NCBI GenBank assembly: GCA_032622095.1
Contig: CP136065.1
Span: 62,601,094 to 62,665,093, forward strand
Reading direction: 5' to 3'
DNA from: Siphonodentalium dalli
Taxonomy: Eukaryota; Mollusca; Scaphopoda; Gadilida; Siphonodentaliidae
Length of the DNA stretch: 64,000 bases
Shown here: positions 34,531 to 47,280 of the stretch, in pieces
Position numbering within the stretch: the stretch's first letter is position 1
Layout: each line of letters opens with the position of its first letter
Notes under the pieces: model-generated
What the model saw: only the letters and a program-made list of their open reading frames with translations
Database searches by the model: none
What the model was told of the DNA's origin: nothing
Program-made: the position numbers and the translations under genes

Positions 34531-35930
34531 CAAAACTATTTGTCCTCTTTTGTTATGTGATTTGTAATTTCTCTCTCGTGAACTTCTGTTTCAATATATT
34601 TTCGGGATTTCTGGACCTTATTGTAGTGATTTCACTGACGTTTTAATCGACTTCTACTACCATTATTCGGTGTAACTTTATAATTATATTTCTTAAATTA
34701 TTGGACCCAGAACCTTTCAGTGAGTATGTTAGATTTAGAAAAACACTTGATCTGGTCCCAGTTTAGATATTTTATGTCCAAACTCTGGATCTTCGATTAT
34801 AATTTCTACGGTAATAAATCAAATGACATTGCAGTTGATTTATTAACGTAGAAACATATTTAACAAACAAATTCTTTCAAAAAATAAATAGAGCCATTAA
34901 ATCTGAACCGCCGGGAAAGAATTTATGAGACCGCAGAGATATGATGCAATAGAATCAAATACGTTTCTAAAAATCACGTCTGGGTGTGAGGTATCGATGG
35001 TCACATTACACTGGAACGCTCAGGTGTCACTAAGAGCTGATTATTTCTTGTTTGATCCAATCTAGCATCCAACAATACCGACTATATTGTCCATATATCA
35101 AATAGTTTTTCATAAACGTCAAGCGCATTGTTCTAGAAACTATAGCAACTGCCATATGGAAGCACAACATCTTACTCGGTTGGTGGGCCGCGGGATCGGA
35201 AACGACCAACAACAGCCTGTAAAATTTCTCTATAAAATGTTCTGTTCCAGGTGACATGCATGTACTCAGCAAGTGTACCACATACTAATAGACGGCATGT
35301 GCGTGCAGCTGACTTTGGTTGGTTCAGTCGGTACACTGGTGGACAATGCGTGATTATCCGATGTTCTAGAATCGGTACTTTGATGGTACAGAGAACGGAA
35401 TTTGGAGTAGGCTTTTAAAGAAGCATTTACGGCTATAGCGTTGTTGGCATTTATGCTCCCCCCACTACATGGTTGCATCAGCCGTTGTCTTCTAACCAGT
35501 TTGACTATTTTGACAACCATCTTTCATCTGTCCTGATTTCGCAAATTCCACTAGGCTGACGCCGGATCAGCCGGTGGATTCTTCAGAAGGGGACCATCAT
35601 ATTCCGCAGAGAAAAACACGCGAAAACATGCATTTGTGGCTTGGCGGCCGGACTGGTTTAGTAAAACTTCTACTCATTCTGGAAGTTTAATTGTTTTAAA
35701 ATATCTATATTAATAGTGGGGTTATTCTAGTAGCTGAGGGTGGTTTTGTATGCACTTTTATGTCCAGAGCAAAACTCTTCACGAATCCACTAATTGAAGG
35801 TACACGAACAATATTTGGTTGGTGACATATTTCCCATTGAGGGCGAAATGGGTCAAATGGCCACGCCCCTTTTTGCCCGAAGTACTACCACCCGCCGTGA
35901 CTATTTCCAGAACCGTTGGACATAGGGGGT
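34531..35930. other. Unannotated AT-rich DNA
   Basis: Short open frames only (up to about 84 codons), without recognisable domains. Confidence 0.5.
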
Positions 35931-35939
35931 CGTGTGACC

Positions 35940-36215
35940 ACTCAAAATGTGCGGAATGGCCACATTATGGGGGGTCAGTAATACATTTTAATATCCAAAA
36001 GTCAATTGCTTTTAAGATAATTGCCAAAAACCAAACAAAATCCATTTTTAAGGGCCCGATTTTGGGGTTCAGCTCTTTAATCTCAAAGCTGAGCGCCCAA
36101 TTAGAATTTTATTGACCTATATCCATCGGTGCCACATACAGGTATCATTTCTGATATTTTCTGTACCATTATCGGATGGGATTGACCTTCAAGGAGAGCT
36201 TGACCCTGAAAATAA
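35940..36215 (+). repeat. Dispersed repeat R, plus-strand copy
   Basis: Landmarks in order: 'ggggggtcagtaatacattt', 'ccaaaagtcaattgctttta', 'gataattgccaaaaaccaaa', 'aagggcccgattttggggtt', 'tattgacctatatccatcgg', 'ccattatcggatgggattga'. It occurs inverted at 38565-38890. An open frame at 35819-36115 reads through it and is not called. Confidence 0.75.
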
Positions 36216-38560
36216 GGTTTTTGGATGGAATATATTGGTCGTAGAATGAAAAACAGACATTTTCCCAATAACAAAGATGTTGAGGAAATCATCAATTATA
36301 CGGTATTTGATCAGTAACCTAAAACTCCTACAAGAAGGTTACCTGGTGATATAATTTGAATGTAGTTCATCTTTTTTTATCTAGATTTCATGGCCTTTGA
36401 TGTGAGATGGCTGCCAAAATGGTTATAAATGGAATGACATATATCACATTAGCAATATACTTGTAAATGAGTTCAATGTGTTATTTTCTTTAAACTTATG
36501 GGAGAACAGGGTGTTTTTATGGTATTCTAATGTTGAATTGAATTATACTCTGCCCACAAGTAGGTTTAGTAAATGTTGAGTTACTACAATTTGATCAATC
36601 AGTATGATTCGGTAGTCGAGCAGGTTGTGTCTTATCAGTCCCACATCAATTTTGATTGGCTGCATCACCATTTTGTATAAAGGTTCTACAATTTCCCTAT
36701 TAAATACGTACATTATTTTAGAACAAATAATGGCTAGCCTGGCATGATTGCCTATATTTATATCCTGATATATGTATATGTACACGTAGATGTATATTTT
36801 CCCTATATTGTTTCTGGTTCAAATTTGGGAGTTTGTAAGAAAATAAGTCATAAGAAAGATGCAGTTGCATTAATATTAAAATATATTGACCTGTTCAAAA
36901 CTAACAAATACTTGTCCAGTTATAATAAATCCACACATTAAAAATATAGGGCTTCCATAAATACAGAATATTTTCCAACTTGACAATCGTTCCTTGTGTT
37001 CAACTGAGTGAGTTCATGTGAGGTTTATGGAAATTTATTTGGCAAGCTTGATTCTAAAGTGTCTAGCTTTATGGGCTTGAAATTCCGAATGCAATCCTGT
37101 TGCGTTGTGAGCTCAGAGTGAGTTAGAAGAAAAATACAAGCATCAGTTGATATGCAGATATAAATACATACACATCTACATTCTGCAGGTAGCCATGCTA
37201 TGCAATCCCCCCTCATGTTTCAACTTATCAAGGAAAAATGATCACATTACCAATGACTATGATAGTCAGATGTTTTTGTAGATTTTGTAGATTTGTGGAT
37301 GTTGTAGATTTTGCAGATTTCTGGATGTTGTAATGCAATATAGATCTCCATTATAGTTGCACAAATTTATTTTTCATTTCGTCCCTTTAAATTGACTTTT
37401 ATTTTTTATGTATGTATATGTGCCACTCCAAAAATGTCAGTAAAAGTACTGTAAACCGTTTGGTGTTATAGGCCCAGGAGGTATAGATATATAATTTACA
37501 TGTCAAATATTGTGACCCTCCAGGTAAGTGTATGTGAGTCAGTCGCCTTATGTGTGTGATGTACATGGAGTAACTACATGTATATTCTAGTGAAATTTAT
37601 GGTCTGCACTCTGCAGTATTTCAAAAACATGCTATGGCCATGCCTACATATACTTATGTACACTGATTCTAACACAATGATTGTCATGTTATAATCTATG
37701 TTTGAGGAAAGTTACTATCTATTTTTCATTTGTGTTGCATTTGTCAATATTAACAGAATCGCTTTGACCTACAAACATCATAGCAATCCAGCAGTACCCA
37801 TCAGCATAATATAAAATTATCAGGACCACTTAACCTGGGGTGGTATTGAAAATGAAAATATCTTTAAAATGGTAAGTTATGAGGGCTATTAGCTATTATG
37901 TATAATTATGTTAGTGAAATTATAGACCCTCATCTTCTCCAACCTGCAAGTGCTGCAACTATCATGGCCAATCAAAACTAATGTGTGACTGACAAAGGCT
38001 CATTCTACTATTGATTGAATAGTGATCATTCCATCATTTCCTAAAACTTTTTGTGAGATGAGGTGTCCTTTTGGAAGAATTGATTACTTCTGAAATCTAT
38101 ACTGGTATATATGGTCATCTCCCATCTGATTACAACATGTTTTTACTATGCCCAGGCCCCAGGTGAAATACCCATTTTAGGATCGCAACATGTGGCTGCT
38201 GCATGAAGCAAACAGCCGGTCATTCCATTTAGTAAAAGTGTTTAGCATGTTTCATATCTCATCACTTAAATCAGATCAGCTGTTAAATGTTGATAACACA
38301 TTTTGAAAACCTGTTTTGTTCAATCTGTACATTTCTGTTGATTAGAGCACAATTGTTATCTGATTTTTGGTAAAGCACACCAGTTTCCGAGGCATGTTCA
38401 GTCGTGAAGAGCTCATGTTGTGTGTCGGGGTCAACACATCCTCAGCAGCAATTTCCAGCTAATCCCATTGTGTGTGGTCAATTGTGCTCTTAAGTCGATC
38501 AGAGAATTCGGATAGTTCTTTAAAAAGTGTCATACATATGCTGTGGCCTTGGTGGTATTG
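36216..38560. other. Unannotated AT-rich DNA with one short direct repeat
   Basis: No supported gene over 2.3 kb. At about 37276-37332 'gtagattttgtagatttgtg', 'gatgttgtagattttgcaga' and 'tttctggatgttgta' show a roughly 30-bp unit repeated twice. Open frames are under 85 codons and unrecognised. Confidence 0.5.
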
Positions 38561-38564
38561 TATA

Positions 38565-38890
38565 CTTGTGGTGCGTAACATGTTGAAATTGGGTTTTGGC
38601 AATTATATTAAAAACCATTGACTTTTGGATATGAAAATGTATTACTGACCCCCCATAATGTGGATTTTCAGGGTCAAGAGCTCCTTGGAGGTCAATCCCA
38701 TCCGATAATGGTACAGAAATTATACCTATATGTGGCATCGATGGATATAGATCAATAAAATTGAGATAAAATTGAGATAAAAATGCTGAACCCCAAAATT
38801 GGGCCCTTAAAAATTTATTGTTTTTGGTTTTTGGCAATTATCTTAAAAACCATTGACTTTTGGATATTAACATGTATTACTGACCCCAAT
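38565..38890 (-). repeat. Dispersed repeat R, minus-strand copy plus part of a second unit
   Basis: Read on the minus strand from 38890: 'ggggtcagtaatacatgtta', 'ccaaaagtcaatggttttta', 'gggcccaattttggggttca', 'gatctatatccatcgatgcc', then at about 38655 the starting motif 'ggggggtcagtaatacattt' again. Units are thus head-to-tail with a spacing near 235 bp. The right edge fuses with the truncated reverse transcriptase. Confidence 0.75.
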
Positions 38891-40068
38891 AATGATCGAA
38901 CATGAGATAAATAGAGGGTTTGAAGTGATTCGCGATTTAGCATTGTTCTTAGTTTACGCAATTGTGACAGGCGTGCGTATGCCTTAGTGCATATATTACC
39001 AATGTGTGTATTCCAAGTTAGGTTGTCATCAATATCCAATCCTAGGTGTTTGTGGCTATTTGAGTAGTCAAGTGTTACCCCATCGAATATGATTGTAGGT
39101 TTAACTACACTTGACTTGGAAAATAACATTAGATTGGTTTTACTACTATTAAATTTGACACACCAATTTTCAGCCCAATCTCTGATTGTGTTCATGTCAC
39201 TATTGACTGTCGATTGAAGGTTATAAGTATCACTATCACTGTTGATTAAACATGTGTCGTCAGCATAAAGTCTTGTGCTAGATTTAATTTCACCGGCAAT
39301 GTCATTAATGTAAATTAAAAACATCAGAGGCCCGACTACATATCCCTGGGGCACACCAGCTGCTATTGAGGAATACTGCGAAAAGCTTGAGTTGACTCTA
39401 ACTCTTTGCTGTCTATTTTGTAGATAGTTTATCAACCATTTCAGAATTTTACCTTTCAACCCATATTTCTCTAATTTTAAAACAAGACCTCGGTGCCAGA
39501 CTTTGTCAAACGCTTTAGAAATGTCGAAAAAAACTGCACAACTCGTTTGGCCCTCGTCAATTGCACAGTGGATATTATGAATGATTTCAATTAATTGAGA
39601 TTCGGTACTATAACCAGGTATAAATCCAGATTGATGCTTATATAAAAGGTTGTGGGATTTCAAATGGCTTAGAATTTCATTAAAAACTAATCTCTCTAGT
39701 ACCTTGCCGACACAACTCATAAGAGATGTCGGACGATAATTTAAAGGGTCATGCTTATCACCTTTTTTGAAGAGGGGCATCACATCGGCTTTCTTCCAAG
39801 CTGTAGGGAAACAACAGCTCTTTAAAGATAGATTGAAAATTATTTTAAGTGGTTTACAAACTGAGCCATGTGTTTCCCTTAACATTTTGTTACTTATTCC
39901 ATCGGGGCCCGTGGCTTTATTTGTTTGTAAATTTTTCAAAATGTTTGATATGTCCTCCTCGGTAGTTTTAATCTCTTCTATTTTTTCGGTTGTTCTTTCT
40001 GCAAATTTAGGTAATGTCGATTTTTCATTTTCTAGTGTGCTGTTTCTCGTGAAAATTGAATTTATTGG
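38891..40068 (-). pseudogene. 5'-truncated CR1/L2-like LINE reverse transcriptase
   Basis: About 390 codons are open on the minus strand; the upstream limit is a TGA near 40071, so there is no true start. Reverse transcriptase motifs in order: NKATGPDGISNKML, LFKKGDKHDPLNYRP, ERLVFNEILSHL, FFDISKAFDKVWHRGL, AGVPQGYVVGPLMFLIY, LYADDTCLI (YADD at about 39256-39267), SKTNLMLFS and HLGLDIDDNLTWNTHI. The HLGL-x-ID-x-NLTW block and FKKGD/NYRP style fit CR1/L2-type elements. Ser of the usual PQGS motif is Tyr. No endonuclease lies upstream, consistent with 5' truncation. After YLSHVRSLL (about 38890) the frame runs into repeat R for 22 codons (stop near 38815), so the 3' end was replaced or interrupted. 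Confidence 0.85.
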
Positions 40069-40276
40069 TCAAAGGTGATGTACGTATAGTGCTTAGCTGG
40101 CTTCTTATGTCTCACTTCCCCGACATTCTGTTGGAAAACTCATACAGAGTAAAGTGACGTGTAAAATTAACTAATTATTGCAAATTATATATAGGCATAC
40201 TAGTGAGATAAATATCAATATTGAATCTCGAACACGAACGGCATTTGGTTTATTCGATAAATGGACACCTCGACGT

Positions 40277-41487
40277 ATATATAGAATATGTAGTTAGTGT
40301 CGTCGCTTAAACTGTTTATGTCCGTGAGGGAGATTTGAGCATATATTGGGCGAGGCTCTTCTGAGTCCAATAGATGCCAAATCCCCCGATTGGACATAAA
40401 CAGTTTAAGCGACAACATTTTATTAGCTACATATTTGATTTATCCATCGCACAAAACTGGCCTTTTGTGAGGTAAATATGTCATTTTCCTCAGTTTTACA
40501 TTCGTTACTTTGATGACGCCCTAGCATTTATAAGGTCAAGCAAACTAATTAGCATTCATGACGCGCAAAAACCGGAGTGCAGCTTAGAGGGAAATAGTTC
40601 GTTGAGTTTTTTTAATAATTATTCTAAGCTGGCCTTGTACTAATGGTTTATAAATGTTTCAGCGCGAAAACACATATCCGTTTACGATTTTTTTGTCAAT
40701 TGCGGTGAATTATGGACGATAAAAACGTCCCAAAATCACAATGACGTCATTCAGGTAGGTTGACTTCCCTCGTTACCTGCGCAATTTGTGTATACAATTA
40801 CGTCATGAAAGTAGTACTAACCTAATGAAGCTACGTTGACCTAATAAAGCTATTTATCCACCGCTCACTACCTCTATTGACCACATAAAGCCTGCCTAAT
40901 ACACGTTACGTTTATTACGTCAAGGTAGCTTTATTAGGTCAATGTAGCTTTATTATAGGTTAGTACTACTTCTATGACGTAATTTGATATGCAAATTGCG
41001 CAGGTAAATAGGGGCGTCAACAGGCCTTAATGACATTGTGATTTCAGAACGTTTTATCGTGAATAATTCACTAAAATAATTCGTGAAATGATAAATGTTT
41101 TAGCTCTAAAATATCTGTAAATCATCAGAACAAGGTCTGCTTAGAATAAATGTAAAGAGGCCAACGAACTATTTCGCTCTAAGCTGCACTCCGGTTTTCC
41201 CACGTCATGAATGCTAATTAGTTTGCTTGACCTTATAAATGTAATGGCGTCATCGAAGTAACGAATGTAAAACTGAGGAAAATAACAGATTTACTTCACA
41301 AAAGGCAAGTTTTGTGCGATGGATAAATAAAATATGTAGCTAACGTTGTCGCTTAAACTGTTTATGTCCGCTCTGGGCATTTGGCATCTATTGGACTCGG
41401 CAGAGCCTCCCCCAATAGAGGCTCAAATCCCCCCCCACGGACATAAACAGTTTAAGCGACGAAACTAGCTACATATTCTATATATAT
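40277..41487. mobile_element. 1.2-kb palindromic foldback element with nested hairpins
   Basis: Sequence reading inward from 40277 matches the reverse complement of sequence reading inward from 41487 nearly all the way to the centre (about 40,882). Shared blocks: 'atatagaatatgtag', GTCGCTTAAACTGTTTATG, 'tttatccatcgcacaaaa', 'gcattcatgacg', 'gaccttataa', 'aaccggagtgcagctta', 'ttatggacgataaaa'-type sequence with gaps, and 'gcgcaatttg'. Each outer arm contains its own hairpin (40302-40413 and 41348-41460). Part of the centre occurs again inverted at about 41490-41566 (ending 'gagcggtggataaata'). No transposase. Confidence 0.85.
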
Positions 41488-41639
41488 TGGTGTAATAAAC
41501 GTAACGTTTATTAGGCAGGTTTTATGTAGGCAATATAGGTGGTGAGCGGTGGATAAATATACTTTTTATACAGATTATCATTGTTTAATGTATATATATA
41601 TAACTAATTGTAAAAGGTCTTAATCCATTGGTAACAGTT

Positions 41640-42785
41640 AGACATTTCACGCCTGACACAACATTACTTGAAAATTTTACACCAATTATAACTTGAAATT
41701 GTTCTCTTTGTTTTATTTTGCAACAAGTAATTAATGGAAAATTTATAGTTTTTTAGACCAACGGTAGCATAGTTTTCCACTTCTGGTCTGAAATGGCCAT
41801 CAGTTGTAATTGTCCAACTTTAAGAGGGCGTCAGGTTGATATTTCCAATAGTTGGAATGTTTTAGGTACCATTTGGAAAGTTCCAACCTAAGTAGTAGTG
41901 GGGCGGATAGATGACGACATCGTGTTGGCTGCACCCCCCCCCCCTCCAACAAAGGATTTTATATATCAAATTAGAGGTCATTATATGACGCATCCGATTT
42001 TGCTTGTTGCCCGCTTCAGAATGTGTCCTAAAGTATATATTTTCAGGGAAGACAACTCCTATCCCTAAAATAAAATAAAAATTTCTCCGAGTACAAGTGT
42101 CAGCGTATAGAAAATGACTGCGGGTATAAAGTGAACAAGACATCGTTTATATTAAGTATAGATCACCATAAAACATGTGAGACAACACTGGACCAATGTA
42201 TAAGCTAGTTCGAAAACAATGTGATAAATATTTTGAAATTGCGAAAAATTGCTTGGATTTTGAAAAATAGTGTTACATATAATTGGCTATAACTTGTGAC
42301 ACACATGGGCTATTGACGGGCAACATATATACAAAATTGCATCAAGGACCTAGCAAAACAATTTGGATGGTGGAATACCAATTATATTTCTGTAAAAACG
42401 CGCTGTGGGCATAAACTTAACCCCACCCCCTAAAATATAATTTTCTTAGAAAAATGCATTGTATAGTTTACACTTACATTGCCGCATGCAAATAAGGCTT
42501 TAGGGGCATAAAATGAAACAACGTAGAGACAGATGAAGGGGAATTATAAACAACATTGTCCGAACGTGTTCTAAGATGAAAATTTTGGGGGAAATGGTGA
42601 AAAATTGTAATTTTTACTATTTCTCAAAATTTTACAACATTGTGATTAAATTTTGATAAGCGTATGGGAAAATCACACGAGGATACTGGTCCAGGATTTG
42701 TAAATTCATAAAACCTCACATGATAATTATTTTGTCAACTATTTCAATTTTTTTCAATTTTTAGTTAAATTTTTGCCAAAATAGA
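41640..42785 (+). repeat. Dispersed repeat L, plus-orientation copy
   Basis: The first part (41650-41880: 'ttttagaccaacggtagcat', 'atggccatcagttg', 'gggcgtcaggttgatatttc') is homologous to 25225-25460. The part from 'ggctgcacccccc' (about 41930) to 42785 occurs inverted at 45915-46760. Shared landmarks: 'ctccaacaaagg', 'gattttgcttgtt', 'tatccctaaaataaaat', 'gagtacaagtgtcag', 'gataaatattttgaaat', 'ccccctaaaatataa'. No coding frame is conserved between copies. Confidence 0.75.
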
Positions 42786-42796
42786 TGACCTAATAA

Positions 42797-42890
42797 CACA
42801 TATCCGTTTACGAACTTTTTATCAATTGCGGCGAACTATGGACGATAAAAAACGTCCCAAAATCACAATGACGTCATTCAGGTCGGTTGA
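42797..42890 (+). repeat. Partial copy of the palindrome's inner arm
   Basis: 'aacacatatccgtttacga', 'tatggacgataaaa', 'cgtcccaaaatcacaatgac' and 'gtcattcaggt' match 40664-40757 in the same order. Confidence 0.8.
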
Positions 42891-42892
42891 CG

Positions 42893-43335
42893 TGACGTGA
42901 CCTTGACCTTGAAATCGGGTCATTTCAAGGTCAAACGCACGAATATCACGGGATTTCGATGAAACTTGGTATGTGGGGGTATTTTTGGCCGGGCAGTGCC
43001 ATAGGCATATTAATTTGCCCGTGCGACTTGACCTTGAGCTTGAAATCGGGTCAATTCAAGGTCAAATCGCGAATTTTTATGAGATTTCGACGAAATTTGA
43101 TACGTAGGGTTACTTTTGTCCAATGAGTGTATTGGACGGGTCGAGTCGTGACCCCGACCTGACCTTGACCTTCAAAATGATCAATTCGAGGTCAAATCGG
43201 GTAAAACCGGATGGATTTCGACGGGTACTTTTGTCGGGTACTTTTGTCCGGGCAGTGTTTTGGATGGGTCAAATCGTTACCACACCTGACCTTGACCTTC
43301 AAAATGGTCAGGTCAAAGCCCGGACGAAGTCGGGT
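42893..43335. repeat. Degenerate tandem repeat of about 130 bp rich in TGACCTTGACCTT
   Basis: Four diverged units, each with 'tgaccttgaccttgaaat', 'ggtca-ttcaaggtcaaa', 'atttcgatgaaa', 'gtacttttgtc' or similar and 'gggcagtg'. TCAAGGTCA occurs on both strands. The last units are shortened. Confidence 0.75.
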
Positions 43336-43343
43336 CACCTTCT

Positions 43344-43344
43344 A

Positions 43345-43416
<72 letters not shown>
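43344..43416. repeat. (TA)n microsatellite
   Basis: About 73 bp of almost pure TA with one TG interruption. Confidence 0.97.
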
Positions 43417-43418
<2 letters not shown>

Positions 43419-45890
43419 CAACTGGTCACATATGGCTAGGCTGATGAGTGAGACTCACGTTTACCGGGAGTTATTTTCTTATTTTGTGGCGCATTTTTGT
43501 GACAATAGACACAATTGACGTATACAGCTTCGGACACATATATTTGATAATTGTTTTAAGATGGCGTCCAAAACGGCCACCAACATCGAAGATTTTCAAA
43601 CTTACCGACACAAATTTAACTGGGTTCGTCGTATGGGTATAATGAATTGTTCATTAAGAAATGCATTCACTGGTGCTCCTCAACAAACTAAAGAAATCTA
43701 ATATCTTGTCTCACCTCATGTATTGTTGTGATGAGTAATTCATTGACGAAAATGCCCAAAAACTGTGCGCGTCCCCAGGGTAGCCATTTAAGTCAAAATT
43801 GGTACTACTTCGGTTATTCCATGCAGATACCCTCACATTTCATACACCAGTACATCCTGACATGTCGGCGGTCAAATAACAACAATTAGCATGAATCATT
43901 GTATCCAATTGCAAATCGCAGTAGATCCATAACTGCATTTGGATAGGGATGAAGTGTCATCGATGCGTTGTTGATGTGTAGGCTTTCGGGCCCCTCATGG
44001 CCGTCATGGAAAACCAATCCCATATAATCCTATGCACCCATATATCTCATGCACGGTAACTATGCTTTCTATACCGGTACTTCTGTTGTTGTGTCATTTT
44101 AGCCAGACATTGATGGAGACAACCAGAACTGCCATGGCTTGATTATATATTAGCGTTGGGTGGATCGGGCCACCCGGGGCGATCCGATACACTGCATGTC
44201 AAAAGGTTCAGTACTTTATAGGATTTTTAGGAAAAATGTTGACTCTATTTAGCTGTTATGGTTCTGCCTAGCTTGTGGGTATATATTCTGGGTCATCTGA
44301 AATCATTTGGATTTGTTAAAAATTATAATAGTAGCATGGCGTTCCGTGAATGTCGACGTTCGCTTAGAGTTAGTTCCTGATATCTTGCTAGTAGGTTACC
44401 ACGAGGAAGCGGGTACAGGTATGCTGTTACACACCGACAATGCAGCACGCTTCGTGCGGAAACAAGTTTTTGTTTTTTATTCCCATGATGTACATGTCGA
44501 AATACTAGAATGTTATGGTTCTCGTTGAATAAGAGCTGGGATAATTCTTAATACTGAAAACAAATAGGTCATTTGTCATTTCCGTGAACGACATATCGGA
44601 CAGTATTGTCCAAGATGTGTGTGAAACATTGCTTCTAATTCACGCGTTGACGGGCTACGACATTCACCAACACCTATAAAATGAAGCCGTTTAACTTAAT
44701 AGTCAAAAGCAGTAAAATCTTATGCGAATTTTGTACCAATTTGTGCATCTATTAATGTTGACGATGACACTATATATCCTACCAAGTTTGCATGTGGGCT
44801 ATATTATAGTGAGCCATAATGTCGTCAATTCGACACACGCGTTCTTATGTTGTATAACCGAACGCTGGAACACATCTTTTACCGCCAGCAGCCACTGACT
44901 CCTTAATAAATCACATTAACACATCTTCGTGTGAACTATACCAGTGATTGGCACAGCATACTAACTCCCCAGCCTGGTGTGTAATGTCCTGACATGGTCG
45001 CTCTTTGGTTGAGTCTTACAAACAAGGTCGGATTATACTTCCTCCCGATCTACTGTGACTACTGAGCCTTGGCTGTAAAGATTCATATGAATCTAACAAA
45101 TGATCTTGTTTCACCACAGACTAACCATGTAACGATGTATGTGAGAATGTCTACAATAACCGAAATAGTGTAAATTTTGACGACTCATATGAGCAGAGTG
45201 AGAGAACTCAACTTATAGAATAGGAAGCAGTAGCATGCCTTGAAAACTGTTTGGCAACACAATATTATATACTGCAAAAGTCATTTCTTTATTGGCAACA
45301 CGTCCTCTGTATAACAACTAATTTCGTTAACATAAAATATTTTACCTGAACAGATGTTTACATCAGAGATAGGCAACTTTAAATTGGAGGCCGGAAATTT
45401 GGCCATACAATTTCAATTTCTTCAGAAAAATTATATATTTTGATATTACTTATCTAAACTGACCCAAAAGATACATGTTGGTGATGATTGTTTTAATATG
45501 TTTCACATTGACTTCTATCAAATATTCCCCCGATAAATGAGTATTATAGTCCTTAAGACAATCAATTACTAGGTTAAATTAAATGAAGCAATAGTAGGGT
45601 TCTTCGTTTTGTTTATGGTTACCAGTGAACTCATGATTAACAATTCCCTTGTCCCCAGATAACGAACTCAGTCATGTCTGTGGCGGAAAGTGTGAGAAAC
45701 TTCGATTTTGTTGGCCGTTTTGGATGCCATCCTAAACTTATTGTCAAATATGGAGGGTATGTAATGCCATATTGTCATATTGTCAGTTGTGATCACTCTC
45801 ACGACATGCGCGGCACAAATAAGAAAATACCATTTTGTATAACGTAAGTCTTACTCATAAGCCTTTGTAGCCATATGTGTTCAGTTGAAA
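43417..45890. other. Unannotated DNA between the two inverted copies of repeat L
   Basis: No recognised gene. A 73-codon frame at 44307-44528 has no known domain. A short (TA)n lies at about 45890-45908. Confidence 0.5.
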
Positions 45891-45914
45891 TATATATATA
45901 TATATATAATCTTT

Positions 45915-46760
45915 CCATAAAAATTCAAGTAAAAATTGAAAAAAAATTGCCAGAAAGGTGATCGTATGAGGTTTTATGAACTTACTGATTCTAGACCAGT
46001 GTTATCGCGAGGTTATACCATAGCCTGTAAAAATTTTATCACAATGTTGTAAGTTTTACATAAATTAGTAAAATGTCTAAATTTTCAAATTTTTTTTTCA
46101 AATTTTAATCTTAGATCACGTTCAGACACCGTTATTTATAATTCCCTTCACCACTCTCTGTACTGTTTCAGTTTATGCTTCTAAAACCAACTTGACATCC
46201 AGCATTCTAATTGTATACTACATAATTCGTTTTTCTGCAAAATTTATATTTTAGGGGGTAGGGTTAAGTTTACACTCATATCACATTTTCACAGCAATAC
46301 TCTTGGCATTCCAGTATTAAAATCGTTCTGGTATGTCATTGGGGCATTTTTTTAGCCATGTTTCGGATCAATAGCCCATGCTGTTCACAAGTTATAGCAA
46401 TTTAGAAGTGACAATGTTTTTCAAAATCCAAGTAATTTTTCGCGATTTCAAAATATTTATCGCATTTTATTCTAACTTGCTCATAAATTGGTCTAGTTTT
46501 GTATCTCATGTCATTTTATGCTCAATTCTTATTAATATAAATGATATATTGTGCAGTTTATAACTGCAATATTTTGTTTATGCTCTGACACTTGTACTCG
46601 ATAAAATTTTAATTTTATTTTAGGGATAAGAGTTGTATTCCCTGAAAAAACTATTTTGGGACACTTTCTGAAACGGATAACAAGCAAAATCTGATGCGCC
46701 ATATGATTACCTTTAACTTGATATATCGAAACCTTTGTTGGAGGGGGGTGCAGCCAATTT
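45915..46760 (-). repeat. Dispersed repeat L, inverted copy
   Basis: Reverse-complement relative of about 41930-42785. It ends at 'ggaggggggtgcagccaa' (46740-46757), matching the start of that block in the other copy. Divergence appears to be roughly one base in five by eye. Confidence 0.75.
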
Positions 46761-46984
46761 GAAAAATATGCTTGGCCCACGGACTAACATTGACACGCAT
46801 GTACTACATATAAAAATTAAGACATTTTGGATATCATGTCAAGCTGGAAAAAGTTCATGGTTGCCATGGCAAAAAAAAGAAGCTTTTCTCTCAATTCCAA
46901 CAAGTATGCATTGAGGCACACATCGAATAAATCTGCTAAACGCAAGGTATTTCAAAAAATGTATTATTACATTTGCCAATACAC

Positions 46985-47280
46985 AACACAATTCTTTAAC
47001 TAAAGTGACTCTCGTTGGCAGAATAATTCTGGTTTGTTTATTGTTGAATTGGAAGAACAAATGAATGTTTGTTTAAACTTTTGCTTAGTTCAGACGTTGT
47101 GTTTTACGAAATTGCAGCCGATGATGCTGAATATTGTGTCAGTTGTAGTTTATTTAAAATATTTCAAATGGGTTTAATGACCGAGTCGTGAAATATTTGT
47201 TGTATTATTACTTTGATGTAGTTAAATAAGCATGCACGTATTATAGGTATTTGAAATTGTTTTATTTTAGATCGCCCAAT
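46985..47280 (+). promoter_or_regulatory. Conserved 5' region of zinc-finger locus 2
   Basis: Matches 19331-19615 in order: 'aaagtgactctcgttggcag', 'tagttcagacgttgtgtttt', 'acgaaattgcag', 'gaccgagtcgtg' and 'aattgttttattttag'. The terminal AG (about 47271) is the likely splice acceptor, so the ATG at 47251 would lie within the intron and a downstream or upstream-exon start is more likely. Confidence 0.5.
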
